Source of the DNA: a bacterium
Lineage (GTDB): Bacteria > Vulcanimicrobiota > Vulcanimicrobiia > Vulcanimicrobiales > SCRA01
Length of the DNA stretch: 36,204 nucleotides
Assembly: GCA_004298675.1 (NCBI GenBank)
Contig: SCRI01000049.1
Span: 1-36,204, forward strand
Direction: 5' to 3'
The position numbers and the translations under genes were made by a program. Each line of letters opens with the position of its first letter. The first letter of the stretch is position 1. Positions 25,768 through 33,253 of this stretch are shown here, one piece after another. The notes beneath the pieces are model-generated. The model searched no databases, was not told where the DNA came from, and was given only the letters and a program-made list of their open reading frames with translations.

Positions 25768-26064
25768 CTAGCCGGATAGCTCGGGAGGCAGATCGAGGCC
25801 GTCGGTCAGCGGCATGGTCAGATCTTCGAGCACGATGTCGACCATGCGCTCGGTGAAGTGCTCCATCATCTGCGGATGCCAGAGCGTGGAGATGGGGAAG
25901 CCGCAGGTGCGGCAAGAGATGACGAAGATCTCGTAGCTGATTCCCTCTGCCGCCATCTTCGTGCCGCGCAGGCGCAATGGCACTTTACAGCCCGGACAAG
26001 CGGGCCCTACTTCAGCGGCGGCGGAGAAGTCCGTCATCGGAACGTCGTCATTGTAATCTATCAT
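25768..26064 (-). CDS. Small zinc-ribbon protein, function unknown
   Basis: A 98-residue protein with one zinc ribbon (CPGC at residues 23-26, CRTC at residues 51-54) in a short acidic protein that ends HPQMMEHF...LPPELSG. No family is recognised. The start ATG at 26064 has a weak AGGGTG ribosome site; a second ATG nine codons downstream is possible. It is the first gene of the minus-strand set with the GNAT and acetoacetyl-CoA synthetase genes, and it is divergent from the 26204 gene. Confidence 0.65.
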   Translation of the reverse strand: MIDYNDDVPMTDFSAAAEVGPACPGCKVPLRLRGTKMAAEGISYEIFVISCRTCGFPISTLWHPQMMEHFTERMVDIVLEDLTMPLTDGLDLPPELSG

Positions 26065-26118
26065 GGAACACCCTTGCTGCTAAGGTCTTCGGCCGCGGTG
26101 CGGGGGAGCCACCAGCGT

Positions 26119-26136
26119 CTTTACGAGGGCTTTACG
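26119..26136. promoter_or_regulatory. Direct repeat CTTTACG-N4-CTTTACG
   Basis: Two identical 7-bp units with a 4-bp spacer give an 11-bp period, the geometry of sites bound by OmpR/PhoB-type response regulators. It lies in the divergent region between 26064 (-) and 26204 (+). Only two units are present and no regulator is adjacent, so the call is tentative. Confidence 0.35.
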
Positions 26137-26164
26137 TTTCTTAATGCCCGATTCCGGGTGTGCA

Positions 26165-26197
26165 TGCCAAACTATTGGCACGCCCGTGGCCTATTCT
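26165..26197 (+). promoter_or_regulatory. Palindromic promoter element, copy A
   Basis: TGCCAAACTATTGGCA (26165-26180) is followed by CGC and, 11 bp after the palindrome, by TATTCT (26192-26197). Transcription would begin at about 26204, exactly the ATG of the next gene, so the mRNA may be leaderless. The same arrangement occurs at 27358-27390 (minus strand) and 33776-33808. Confidence 0.6.
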
Positions 26198-26203
26198 AGG
26201 TCC

Positions 26204-26752
26204 ATGTATGAGGAACTGTTCACACTGGGGGGAGTTAGCCTCCGGTGCGCTGTGGATGATGAACAGGCCTATCTCTGGTCGAGTGCCATGTGGGGCGCCG
26301 ATCCGTTGCCGGTCTCGGTGCTCACCGATGCCCGCGAGCGTCTACGCGCGAACCATGGAAGGGACGTTGCCGTCTATGCGGTGCCGCCGCCTGAGCTCAT
26401 AGCAGGCGGTCCCATTTCGCCCGCGCGCTTCCGCGCGGCGGTCACCGGCGCTCTGCGGGCCATGGGCGCCGGTGACGACGACATCAGGGACGTGGAGGAG
26501 GGCTTCGGCATCGCGGGGATGCCCTACGACTACCGTAGCGGGCTCGATAAAGCGTACGAGAAGCTGCAGGACCTGATTGCTTTCGGTCCCGGCGGGGGCG
26601 TGCCGCCGCGCATCGATGCATCGCACGCGGAGACGTTCTGCCTAGCCATCCGGGCCGTGCTCTTTGCGTTCCGGGGGCGTGGAGATCTTCTCTACTTGAA
26701 TATGGCGCAGGCGATCAGCGAGTTGGAGCAGTTGGCGGCGGAGTTTTCGTAG
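26204..26752 (+). CDS. Unrecognised protein under the palindromic promoter
   Basis: A 182-residue, mildly acidic protein starting MYEELFTLGGVSLRC. I recognise no family. It contains a glycine-rich segment (FGPGGGVPPR) near residue 130 and helical stretches at the end (LYLNMAQAISELEQLAAEF), with no signal peptide or membrane segment, so it is probably cytosolic. The frame is open to 26144, but that start lies upstream of the predicted promoter, so I use the ATG at 26204. There is no proper SD; the predicted transcription start falls on the ATG. Its last 38 bp overlap the 3' end of the convergent gene 26715-27341, which carries the same promoter element. Confidence 0.65.
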   Translation: MYEELFTLGGVSLRCAVDDEQAYLWSSAMWGADPLPVSVLTDARERLRANHGRDVAVYAVPPPELIAGGPISPARFRAAVTGALRAMGAGDDDIRDVEEGFGIAGMPYDYRSGLDKAYEKLQDLIAFGPGGGVPPRIDASHAETFCLAIRAVLFAFRGRGDLLYLNMAQAISELEQLAAEFS

Positions 26753-27341
26753 GCGGGCGCAGGCCCAGCTCGCGGCGCAGCAGCGCCAGCAACTCTCCGG
26801 CGCGCGGGAGCGCGCGCAAGGGCTCGCTGCAGGCTGCCAGGCGCAATTCAATGCACAAACGTTCTAGCAACGTGCGGATGCGCCGTGTGGTAAGCGCCAG
26901 CGGGCGCGGGCGGCGGTCGCCCAGGCGCGTGAGGCCGTCCCAGCGCTGCCCCACATGCCACACGCGCAGGTGCTCCGGCTGGAATCCGGCCGCGAGATCC
27001 GCGCCGGCAAGGGTGGCGGGGCGCTCGAAGATCAGCTCGTCGATCTCGAAACGTTGCGCGCGCAAGAGCAGGCCGCCGCGCATCGAGCGATGCTCGCTTT
27101 CGGCGACGCGCCCGTAGCGCGTTAGGCGGGTTCGTTCGGCCGGGGGAAGAGCGTGGACGGCGCCGGCGGGCAGGTACCGGCCACGGTCGTCCACCAGATG
27201 CAGCGACGGACGCATGACCGCCCAGCCGTCGGCGACCGGCAGCGGTGGGCGCCCCGGATCGAGCACGGTCGTGCCGTCGGAGCGGGTGTCGAGGGCGTCG
27301 TCCCAGCATGTCGCGAGTGCGTTGGCCGTCGAGTATCCCAT
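26715..27341 (-). CDS. Unrecognised arginine-rich protein under the palindromic promoter
   Basis: A 208-residue protein beginning MGYSTANALATCWDDAL, with many Arg and Leu residues, an internal RVWHVGQRWDGLTRLGDRR stretch, and helical C-terminal segments ending in a Pro/Thr tail. No family is recognised. The frame is open to 27632, but the ATG at 27341 has GGGAGG 4 nt upstream and sits just after the predicted promoter. It is divergent from the WYL regulator (97 bp between starts) and converges with the 26204 gene, overlapping it by 38 bp. Co-regulation of these two genes is inferred from their shared element. Absence of transmembrane or signal segments suggests a cytosolic protein. Confidence 0.6.
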   Translation of the reverse strand: MGYSTANALATCWDDALDTRSDGTTVLDPGRPPLPVADGWAVMRPSLHLVDDRGRYLPAGAVHALPPAERTRLTRYGRVAESEHRSMRGGLLLRAQRFEIDELIFERPATLAGADLAAGFQPEHLRVWHVGQRWDGLTRLGDRRPRPLALTTRRIRTLLERLCIELRLAACSEPLRALPRAGELLALLRRELGLRPPTKTPPPTAPTR

Positions 27342-27357
27342 AGCGCCTCCCGACGCT

Positions 27358-27390
27358 ATCATCCGCCTCGTGCGTGCCACCAGTTTGGCA
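27358..27390 (-). promoter_or_regulatory. Palindromic promoter element, copy C
   Basis: On the minus strand, TGCCAAACTGGTGGCA (27375-27390) is followed by CGC and, 11 bp after the palindrome, GATGAT (27358-27363), a weaker -10. The start point near 27351 would leave about 10 nt carrying GGGAGG before the ATG at 27341. It lies in the divergent gap with the WYL regulator gene. Confidence 0.6.
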
Positions 27391-27438
27391 CAGTAGCCGG
27401 ACAAGGGACCGGGGCGGCCGGTTGCCAACGTCGTGGGC

Positions 27439-28455
27439 ATGGGTGCTGCTATCGTGACGCCGGGAAACGGCGATGGCGCGGATGCCCCCAGCGCCTCCAC
27501 CGTCCGCAAGCTCATGCTGTTGGTGTGCTTGATGCGTCTTGGACGCGTGTCGATGGCGCATTTTCTCGAGCGCTTCGACGTTTCCGAGCGCAGCTTCAAG
27601 CGCGATCTCAAACACGTGCGCGAGTTGGCCAAGGAAGCGGGCTTTGTGATCTCGCCGATTCACGACGGTATCGTGACGATGACGCTGCCCAGCGGCGGCG
27701 GTTTGGCGCTGCAGATCGACAAAGGGCGCCGCGACGTGGAGCAGCTGTTGGATACGTTGGCACGCGTGTTGGGTGAGCCCGTCGGGCGGCAACTCAAGGG
27801 CGTGCGTAGCGACGACGATGACGCCGGTGGGGGCCTGCTTTCACGCCCCTTCTTGCACTTCGCGTTTCCCGCGCTGGTGGGCGACACGTGGGTGGCCGAC
27901 GTGTACGATGCGCTGGCGAAGATCTGGAACAAAGGCGCATATGCGCGCTTCATGTATCCCAAGCACGATCGTCCACGCGGCGTGGAGCGCTTGGTGGAAC
28001 CGCACGCGGTAGTGGCGCGCGCGGGGCGCTACTATCTGATCGGTTTTGCGAAGGTGGCGAAGGGCTGGCGCTATTTCGCACTGGATCAGATCTTGAGCAA
28101 GCCGCAGCCCGCGGGAAAGATCGTCAAGCCGCACGAGTTGCCGGAGCACATCGGATTGGACGACTCGATCGGCATGATCATCGGCGACGACAAGACCAAG
28201 CGCATGGCCGTGACCGTGGAACTAGCGTCGCCGATCGCGCGCTCGGCGGTGAGCCGGCGCTGGCAGCACGACCAGGAAACGCTGCTGCACGAGGACGGGA
28301 GCGCGAGCATCACGCTGCACGTGACTGACGTGGATGAAGTGGTGCGCTGGGCGCTGGGCTTTGGGGGGGCGGCCCGTATTACGTCCCCGCCGGAGGCAAT
28401 GGCGCGAGCGGCACAAATGCTGGCGACGATGGCGGCGCAGTACCGCGAAAGCTAG
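27439..28455 (+). CDS. WYL-domain transcriptional regulator
   Basis: A 338-residue regulator of the YafY/PafBC type. An N-terminal winged-helix DNA-binding part (residues 23-70: LMLLVCLMRLGRVSMAHFLERF, then DVSERSFKRDLKHVRELAKEAG) is followed by a WYL domain with the hallmark AGRYYLIGFAKVAKGWRYFALDQI and a C-terminal WCX region ending ALGFGGAARITSPPEAM. WYL domains bind ligands such as nucleic acids or nucleotides, and the regulators often control DNA-damage or phage-defence genes. Start choice is between GTG 27433 and ATG 27439, neither with a strong SD. It sits next to copy C of the palindromic promoter element, so it is the natural candidate to bind it (inference), and it precedes two nuclease genes. 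Confidence 0.88.
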   Translation: MGAAIVTPGNGDGADAPSASTVRKLMLLVCLMRLGRVSMAHFLERFDVSERSFKRDLKHVRELAKEAGFVISPIHDGIVTMTLPSGGGLALQIDKGRRDVEQLLDTLARVLGEPVGRQLKGVRSDDDDAGGGLLSRPFLHFAFPALVGDTWVADVYDALAKIWNKGAYARFMYPKHDRPRGVERLVEPHAVVARAGRYYLIGFAKVAKGWRYFALDQILSKPQPAGKIVKPHELPEHIGLDDSIGMIIGDDKTKRMAVTVELASPIARSAVSRRWQHDQETLLHEDGSASITLHVTDVDEVVRWALGFGGAARITSPPEAMARAAQMLATMAAQYRES

Positions 28456-28501
28456 CCGGTGATGTCGAGACGGAGCTGCAATTCCGAAGAAGTTCGAGCT
28501 C

Positions 28502-29419
28502 ATGGGTGAGTTCCGGATCAGCGTCGCCGTCACCGACTGGGACTGGTTCTCATTTCTGCGCCGGCAACCGGGCGTTGACGAAGTCAACTTCTGGCAGCCA
28601 AGCCCCACCGGCACGACCTCCGAGCCTGGGACACCCTGGCTCTTTAAGCTCCACGCGCCGCGGAACGCGATCGTCGGCGGCGGGTTCTTCGCTTACTACA
28701 CGCGCATGCCGCTCGGCGTAGCGTGGGAGGCGTTTGGCGAGAAGAATGGCGTCGGCTCACTCTACAAGATGCGCAGCCGCGTGGCCAAGTATCGCAAGGT
28801 CGATATCATGGCGCCGCTGGAGATCGGGTGTGTGGTTCTGTCGCAACCGTTTTTCTTCGAACAGCGCGACTGGCTGCCGGCGCCCGCGGACTGGAAGCCG
28901 AATATCGTCAAAGGTCGATACTACGGCGTAGACGATCCGGTGGGGATGCAGCTGTGGCGGAGCGTTCAGGATCGTCTCGACGCTGTGGCCATATCCGCGC
29001 CGCCGCCACCGTTGGTCTCCAGTTACGGAAAGCCGGTGCTGACTCGCCCACGCCTTGGACAAGGTGCGTTCCGGCTCATGGTTGCGGATGCGTACCAACG
29101 CCGGTGTGCGGTCACGGGAGAGAAGACCCTGCCCGCCCTGGATGCTGCGCATATCCGCCCGTTCGTTGACGTGCAGGAGCACGACGTCCGAAACGGCCTG
29201 CTGCTGCGGTCGGATATTCACAATCTCTTCGATCTGGGGTACGTTACCGTGACGCCCGAGCATCGCTTCGAGGTCAGCCGCTCCATTCGCGACGAGTTCG
29301 AGAACGGGCGGGACTACTATGCGCTGCACGGTACGCTGGTTCGCCTTCCCGCTCGACCCGAAGCGCACCCCGATGCCGCCGCGCTCGAGTGGCACGCGTC
29401 GAAAGTGTTTCGAGGCTAG
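28502..29419 (+). CDS. HNH endonuclease with PUA/EVE-like N-terminal domain (putative modification-dependent restriction)
   Basis: A 305-residue protein. The C-terminal part is an HNH_2-type nuclease: C202AVTG, AAH at residues 215-217, then DVRNGLLLRSDIHNLFDLG at residues 228-246 with H240. The N-terminal 140 residues (FWQPS..., WLFKLHAP, GGGFFAYYTRMP, VAWEAFG, GCVVLSQPFFFE) look like a PUA/EVE-like base-reading domain by pattern only. PUA- or SRA-HNH fusions are known to cut DNA with modified cytosine, so a type IV restriction role is plausible. The gene is 46 bp after the WYL regulator and converges with the nuclease-helicase gene. Confidence 0.75.
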   Translation: MGEFRISVAVTDWDWFSFLRRQPGVDEVNFWQPSPTGTTSEPGTPWLFKLHAPRNAIVGGGFFAYYTRMPLGVAWEAFGEKNGVGSLYKMRSRVAKYRKVDIMAPLEIGCVVLSQPFFFEQRDWLPAPADWKPNIVKGRYYGVDDPVGMQLWRSVQDRLDAVAISAPPPPLVSSYGKPVLTRPRLGQGAFRLMVADAYQRRCAVTGEKTLPALDAAHIRPFVDVQEHDVRNGLLLRSDIHNLFDLGYVTVTPEHRFEVSRSIRDEFENGRDYYALHGTLVRLPARPEAHPDAAALEWHASKVFRG

Positions 29420-29455
29420 GAGGGCGATGCTCGTCATGAGGTGGCAAGCCCAAGG

Positions 29456-31339
29456 TCACGATAGCTGGAGCATCGACGATTCAAACTTCTGACGAGCGGA
29501 GTCGTCGAGAAACGCTACGTAGCAGCCTTTGAGACCGCGCGTGAGTAAGACGCGGTAGACGTTCTTGACGTACTGCGTGAAGGAGTCTGGCTTGCTGCGC
29601 TTTACAGCGGAATCAAATGAGAAGGCCTTTATCCCTTCCCAGCGGGCGTGTACGTCGTCGAAGTGCAGGTCGGGACCAATGATGACGCCCACGTAGTCGA
29701 ACTCAAAGCCCTGGGCTGTATAGATGCAGCCAATCTGATCGATGCCAGCGCTATCGGTCGCCCAATAACTGGCCTTGGGAATACCTCTCGCAAGCTTACC
29801 AGTATCGCCTTTCGCATTCCACGGACGGCGAAAGGAACCGATCACTACATCGTCGACAAGAGCGCCCTTGTCGGTCGGATCCGACCACGGCCAGCAGAAG
29901 CCTGCTGCTAGGCGGGCGGAATACCCCTCCGCACTTCTTGTGCGTATCGTCTGATCGAGCTCTTCAACCGAATCTACGATACGGAACTCGAAGGCCTCGT
30001 CCCCTGTCCACTGGAGTTGTTGATCGTACTCACCGATTTGCAGCACCGCGTTGATCCAGTCGATGAACTTGTCGGAGCCCGCGCAACGGAACTGCGTTTC
30101 TAGTTGGGTCTCGATCAGGGTCGCATGGTGGCGCTTTGCCGCCTTCCGAATCACTTCGGCGCTTCCGATCTCGCCTGGGCGGACGACTTGATGGTCGTCA
30201 ATGAGAAAGACGGAGACCTTTGCAGCGTCGATCATCTCGTCGATCTGGGCCTTATCCGACCGCCGCTCATGCGGCGTGAAGCGGCTGTTGCTCGACTCCC
30301 TGATACGGTGAGCCTCATCCGCGATGAGAACGTCGAGATCGTTGGCGGCGGCACTCATATAGCTGTTGAAATACCTAAACTGCGCCGACGCGCGCTGGCC
30401 GACGGCCTTGCGAATATTTTCGGTAAAAGCCTTCGAACCGGTCGCGTGCTGCGTATTGTATCCGGCTGCCAGCAGCCTGCTCTGCGCATTCAGTGCGATA
30501 AGCGATTTACCGGTGCCAGGGCCGCCTTCAATGAGGACGACGGTCTTGGTTGGGTTATGGAAGCCTTTCCGGGCATACGAGACGATGGCGTTACATGCAA
30601 CGATCTGCTCGTCTAGCAGCGTGAACCGCGGCTCACCGGCGAGCACGGCCGCAGTGTGCTCGAGCAACTTCTTGCTGGCGCGATACTTGCTCTTCGTGAT
30701 GCGGCGCAGGACATCTGAACCGTCCCCTTTTCGCAGGCGCGTGTCGAGGAAGCGAGCGAAATCATCGGGCTGATCGCCAGTGAACAACGGCGTAGTAGCT
30801 AAGACATCCCGGAATTGCGGCGCAAACAGTGGAGATATGCTATCGAACTGGAAGTTGTGAAGGAACGAGCATGACGTAAGGATCACGTGCTCTTCGGAGC
30901 CGTTAAAGGCTCCGTGTGTGTCGTCGAGATATTGGCGATAGTTACGGGCCTGGACGGAAGGATGCGCTACCGTCCGCCGTTTCCGGGCGAGGACGGTTTC
31001 GACGCATTCGTCAATGTCGGATTCCCAAACGGTCGACCATTGCTTGAGTTCCACCAAGACGGCTTGGTCGCGTGCTTCGTCGTCCCGGCCGGTGATGAGG
31101 CAATCCAGGCGCGCGGACGTCAGCGGCAGCTGCATCTCTAGAATGATCCCGTGGTCGTCGAGCCCCGTGTGCATGATCTGCAACGCCATGGCCATGAGGG
31201 AGTTTTGCCATGACGTCAGCTCGGAGACACCGACACGATAATGATAGGCGTTGGTGAAGCGCTCGTTGAGCTTCTCAGCGATCGTGTGTTGTGTGACGTC
31301 GCGAACGAATTGCTTGGTGGTTCCGCGATAAAGTTCCAC
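29456..31339 (-). CDS. PD-(D/E)XK nuclease fused to DUF2075/Schlafen-type helicase
   Basis: A 627-residue protein. Residues about 60-100 carry a PD-(D/E)XK nuclease pattern: E69, D79 in SARLDCLI, and E97-L-K99 in VLVELKQW. From residue 265 follows a DUF2075-like P-loop domain with Walker A GGPGTGKS ending at K278/S279, Walker B VLIADEAHR, LIDDHQVVRPGE, LETQFRCAGSDKF and a C-terminal helicase motif TAQGFEFDYVGVIIG ... YRVLLTRG. Such nuclease-helicase proteins occur in defence islands, but function is not established here. The start is GTG at 31339. The DNA is visibly less GC-biased than the housekeeping genes, which suggests acquisition by transfer. Its 3' end is 36 bp from the HNH gene. Confidence 0.85.
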   Translation of the reverse strand: MELYRGTTKQFVRDVTQHTIAEKLNERFTNAYHYRVGVSELTSWQNSLMAMALQIMHTGLDDHGIILEMQLPLTSARLDCLITGRDDEARDQAVLVELKQWSTVWESDIDECVETVLARKRRTVAHPSVQARNYRQYLDDTHGAFNGSEEHVILTSCSFLHNFQFDSISPLFAPQFRDVLATTPLFTGDQPDDFARFLDTRLRKGDGSDVLRRITKSKYRASKKLLEHTAAVLAGEPRFTLLDEQIVACNAIVSYARKGFHNPTKTVVLIEGGPGTGKSLIALNAQSRLLAAGYNTQHATGSKAFTENIRKAVGQRASAQFRYFNSYMSAAANDLDVLIADEAHRIRESSNSRFTPHERRSDKAQIDEMIDAAKVSVFLIDDHQVVRPGEIGSAEVIRKAAKRHHATLIETQLETQFRCAGSDKFIDWINAVLQIGEYDQQLQWTGDEAFEFRIVDSVEELDQTIRTRSAEGYSARLAAGFCWPWSDPTDKGALVDDVVIGSFRRPWNAKGDTGKLARGIPKASYWATDSAGIDQIGCIYTAQGFEFDYVGVIIGPDLHFDDVHARWEGIKAFSFDSAVKRSKPDSFTQYVKNVYRVLLTRGLKGCYVAFLDDSARQKFESSMLQLS

Positions 31340-31618
31340 GATACCCCCGATGTCGTGATGTCTCGTTGCATAAGCGGCTCCGCGCCATAGGGGCGGTAGT
31401 GCTATAGGTGCGATGGGTGTTGCCCGAGTTTAGTTGTCATCCCTAGGCAAGCGAATGCGCGCGTTTTCGCGCTCTTCGCCTCCGGCGCGCGCAGCTAGCC
31501 GGACATGCTACGTCGCGCAGTAATAGGGTAAGGCCAGAGCCCCCGGCGCTGGTTGAGGGCCGGCCCTGCTGGGCGAGCGAAGCGCCGGCTTGTGGATGTA
31601 TAGATGGAGAGGTAGAAT
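31340..31618. other. Divergent intergenic region with nested inverted repeats before vapBC
   Basis: This 279-bp gap between the nuclease-helicase gene (-) and vapB (+) contains no convincing ORF. A CCGGCGCT/AGCGCCGG pair (31543-31550 and 31581-31588) encloses a 12-bp palindrome AGGGCCGGCCCT (31556-31567). VapBC complexes commonly bind inverted repeats here, so it is a candidate autoregulatory operator. A smaller GCGCG-TTTT-CGCGC hairpin lies near 31457. No clear -35/-10 pair was found. Confidence 0.4.
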
Positions 31619-31876
31619 ATGGACATGGCGTTGAGTATCAAGGACCCGGAGGCGGACCGGCTGGCGCGCGAGCTCTCGGCCCGTACTGGAGAGACGCTGA
31701 CCGAGACGATTATCGTGGCGCTGCGCGAGCGGCTGGCGCGGATGAGGGCTAGACGTACGCCGAGCCTGCGAGCGGAGATCGGCCGGATCGCGCGCCGGGC
31801 TTCCCAGCGTCGCGTGCTGGATGCCCGCTCTCCGGAGGAGATTCTGGGCTACGACGAGCGAGGCCTACCTCGCTAG
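31619..31876 (+). CDS. vapB: VapB-type antitoxin
   Basis: An 85-residue, Arg-rich antitoxin of the PSK_trans_fac (Rv0623-like) type. [27 protein letters not shown] forms the ribbon-helix-like DNA-binding end, followed by a helical basic stretch and a tail ([13 protein letters not shown]) that would insert into the toxin. A GGAGAGG ribosome site is 6 nt upstream of the ATG at 31619; a second ATG two codons later is possible. The stop is one base before the vapC start, the usual coupled arrangement. It probably neutralises VapC and represses the operon. Confidence 0.9.
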   Translation: MDMALSIKDPEADRLARELSARTGETLTETIIVALRERLARMRARRTPSLRAEIGRIARRASQRRVLDARSPEEILGYDERGLPR

Positions 31877-31877
31877 C

Positions 31878-32288
31878 ATGGTCATCGACACCTCCGCGCT
31901 CGTCGCCATACTCAACGACGAGCCCGAGCGCGCCGGCCTCGCCGAAGCTATCGAGCGCGATCCCGTCCGCCTTGTGTCAGCTGTGAGTCTGTTCGAGGCG
32001 AGCATCGTGGTGCAGGCTCGCTATGGCGAGGACGGCGTTGATGATCTCGATCTCTTGCTAGCCAAGATTGACGCGGAGGTCGTAGCTTTTCTTCCAGAGG
32101 ATGTGCCGCTGGCGCGGCAGGCGTATCGTGATTACGGCAAAGGACGCGATCGCGCGGGCCTCAATTTCGGCGACTGTTTCGCGTATGCGCTTTCGGTGAA
32201 GACCGGGGAGCCGCTCCTATACAAGGGCGATGACTTTGCACACACAGACGTCGCGTCCGCTACCGTTGCCGCCGCTACTGAGGATTGA
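31878..32288 (+). CDS. vapC: VapC PIN-domain toxin ribonuclease
   Basis: A 136-residue PIN-domain toxin of a type II toxin-antitoxin pair. VapC proteins usually cut tRNA or rRNA. The acidic metal-binding residues are present: D4 in MVIDTSALVAIL, E in SLFEASIV, D in GDCFAYALS and the following D in YKGDDFAHTD. The gene begins 1 bp after vapB, at ATG 31878; an upstream ATG at 31821 lies within vapB and is not used. Its last 14 bp overlap the 3' end of the convergent gene 32275-33192. All four catalytic positions are intact, so it is predicted to be active. Confidence 0.92.
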   Translation: MVIDTSALVAILNDEPERAGLAEAIERDPVRLVSAVSLFEASIVVQARYGEDGVDDLDLLLAKIDAEVVAFLPEDVPLARQAYRDYGKGRDRAGLNFGDCFAYALSVKTGEPLLYKGDDFAHTDVASATVAAATED

Positions 32289-33192
32289 AAGGCGAGAGTT
32301 CGAGCAGCGTCCACGCATACGGGATCGCGCTCGCAGTTTCGACAACGTTTTCTACGGAGAAACGGACGGCGCGTTCCACGCCGGCTGGAACGAAATCGGC
32401 AAAGTCGGCGCGATCCCAGAGCACCTCGGCGCGCCCGGTCACCTGCAGCATCGAGCCGCCCTCGAAGTCCAAGAACAGCAGCGCCGCGTGGCTGTTGGCC
32501 GTGATATTGCCCAGCGAGTTGAAGAGATCGTTGCCCTTGTAGTCGGGGAACAGCAAGCTGCGGTTAGAGAGCACGCGTACGAAACCGGGAAGCCCGCCAC
32601 GGTGCTGGGCGTCGGCGTCCGTCTGCGGGTGGTGCGTGGCGATGAAGAACGTGTCGGCGCGTTCGATCCATTGCCGTTGCCGCTCGGTCAACGCCTCGCC
32701 CGACGCAACCACCGCCGGTGCCTCGATCCGCGTTACCATCTCGTCGACGACCCGCCGTTGGATGTACTTGTGGCAAATCGAGTAGACCCGCCGCGCATGC
32801 AGTACGGGCACCCCGTCACGTAGCTCGAGGATACCCTTCACCTTCATGCGGCGCCGCGAGTCGAGATCGATGCCCAGCAGTCCCATGGAGCCGCTCGCCG
32901 ACGGGTCCAGCCGTGCTCGTGACGCGGACGAGGCGTCGATCCGCACTGCGCGCGCTTCATCCGTCACCGACAAGAAGCCGCGCGGGCCGAAGAGGGGCAC
33001 CGCCCAGATCTGGCCGTTGCCGTCGAGTACGCCTGCGATGGCATACGTTCGATCCGCCAAGAACTGCGCGGCGATCGGCGGGATGTCGCTGCGCATCCGC
33101 GATCCCAGACGCGCAGCCTGATCGCGTACGCCGGCGCATGTTTGCACCTCGATTTCGCCGTCGTGGAACGGCGTCTCCACATGTACTGCCAC
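32275..33192 (-). CDS. Pyridoxamine 5'-phosphate oxidase-like flavoprotein
   Basis: A 305-residue protein of the PNPOx-like split-barrel superfamily (COG3576-type). A first barrel (AQFLADRTYAIAGVLDGNGQIWAVPLFG) is followed by linking helices and a second barrel with HPQTDADAQHRGGLPGFVRVL, DYKGNDLFNSLGNI, and ALLFLDFEGGSMLQVTGRAEVLWD. It is likely to bind FMN, F420 or haem, but the substrate is unknown. The start is GTG at 33192; no ATG is nearby in frame. The 3' end overlaps convergent vapC by 14 bp. It is the last gene in a pair with the VOC gene upstream on the same strand. Confidence 0.82.
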   Translation of the reverse strand: MAVHVETPFHDGEIEVQTCAGVRDQAARLGSRMRSDIPPIAAQFLADRTYAIAGVLDGNGQIWAVPLFGPRGFLSVTDEARAVRIDASSASRARLDPSASGSMGLLGIDLDSRRRMKVKGILELRDGVPVLHARRVYSICHKYIQRRVVDEMVTRIEAPAVVASGEALTERQRQWIERADTFFIATHHPQTDADAQHRGGLPGFVRVLSNRSLLFPDYKGNDLFNSLGNITANSHAALLFLDFEGGSMLQVTGRAEVLWDRADFADFVPAGVERAVRFSVENVVETASAIPYAWTLLELSPFNPQ

Positions 33193-33224
33193 TATCCCAT
33201 TATCCGATCGCCTTGAGAGTTGAT

Positions 33225-33241
33225 CGCGCTAGACCAGCGCG
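33225..33241 (-). other. Hairpin between VOC and PNPOx-like genes
   Basis: CGCGCT and AGCGCG pair as a 6-bp stem with a 5-nt loop, starting 12 nt after the VOC stop. On the minus strand no T-run follows, so it is not a standard terminator. It may be a transcript-end or processing hairpin. Confidence 0.3.
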
Positions 33242-33253
33242 TTAAAAGAACCC

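Noticed and set aside
26175-26190. Sigma54 (-24 GG / -12 GC) promoter reading of the palindromic elements
   Set aside because: GG-N10-GC fits copies A and C, but copy B has TC at the -12 position, whereas all three fit the palindrome plus -10 arrangement. No enhancer-binding protein gene is nearby.
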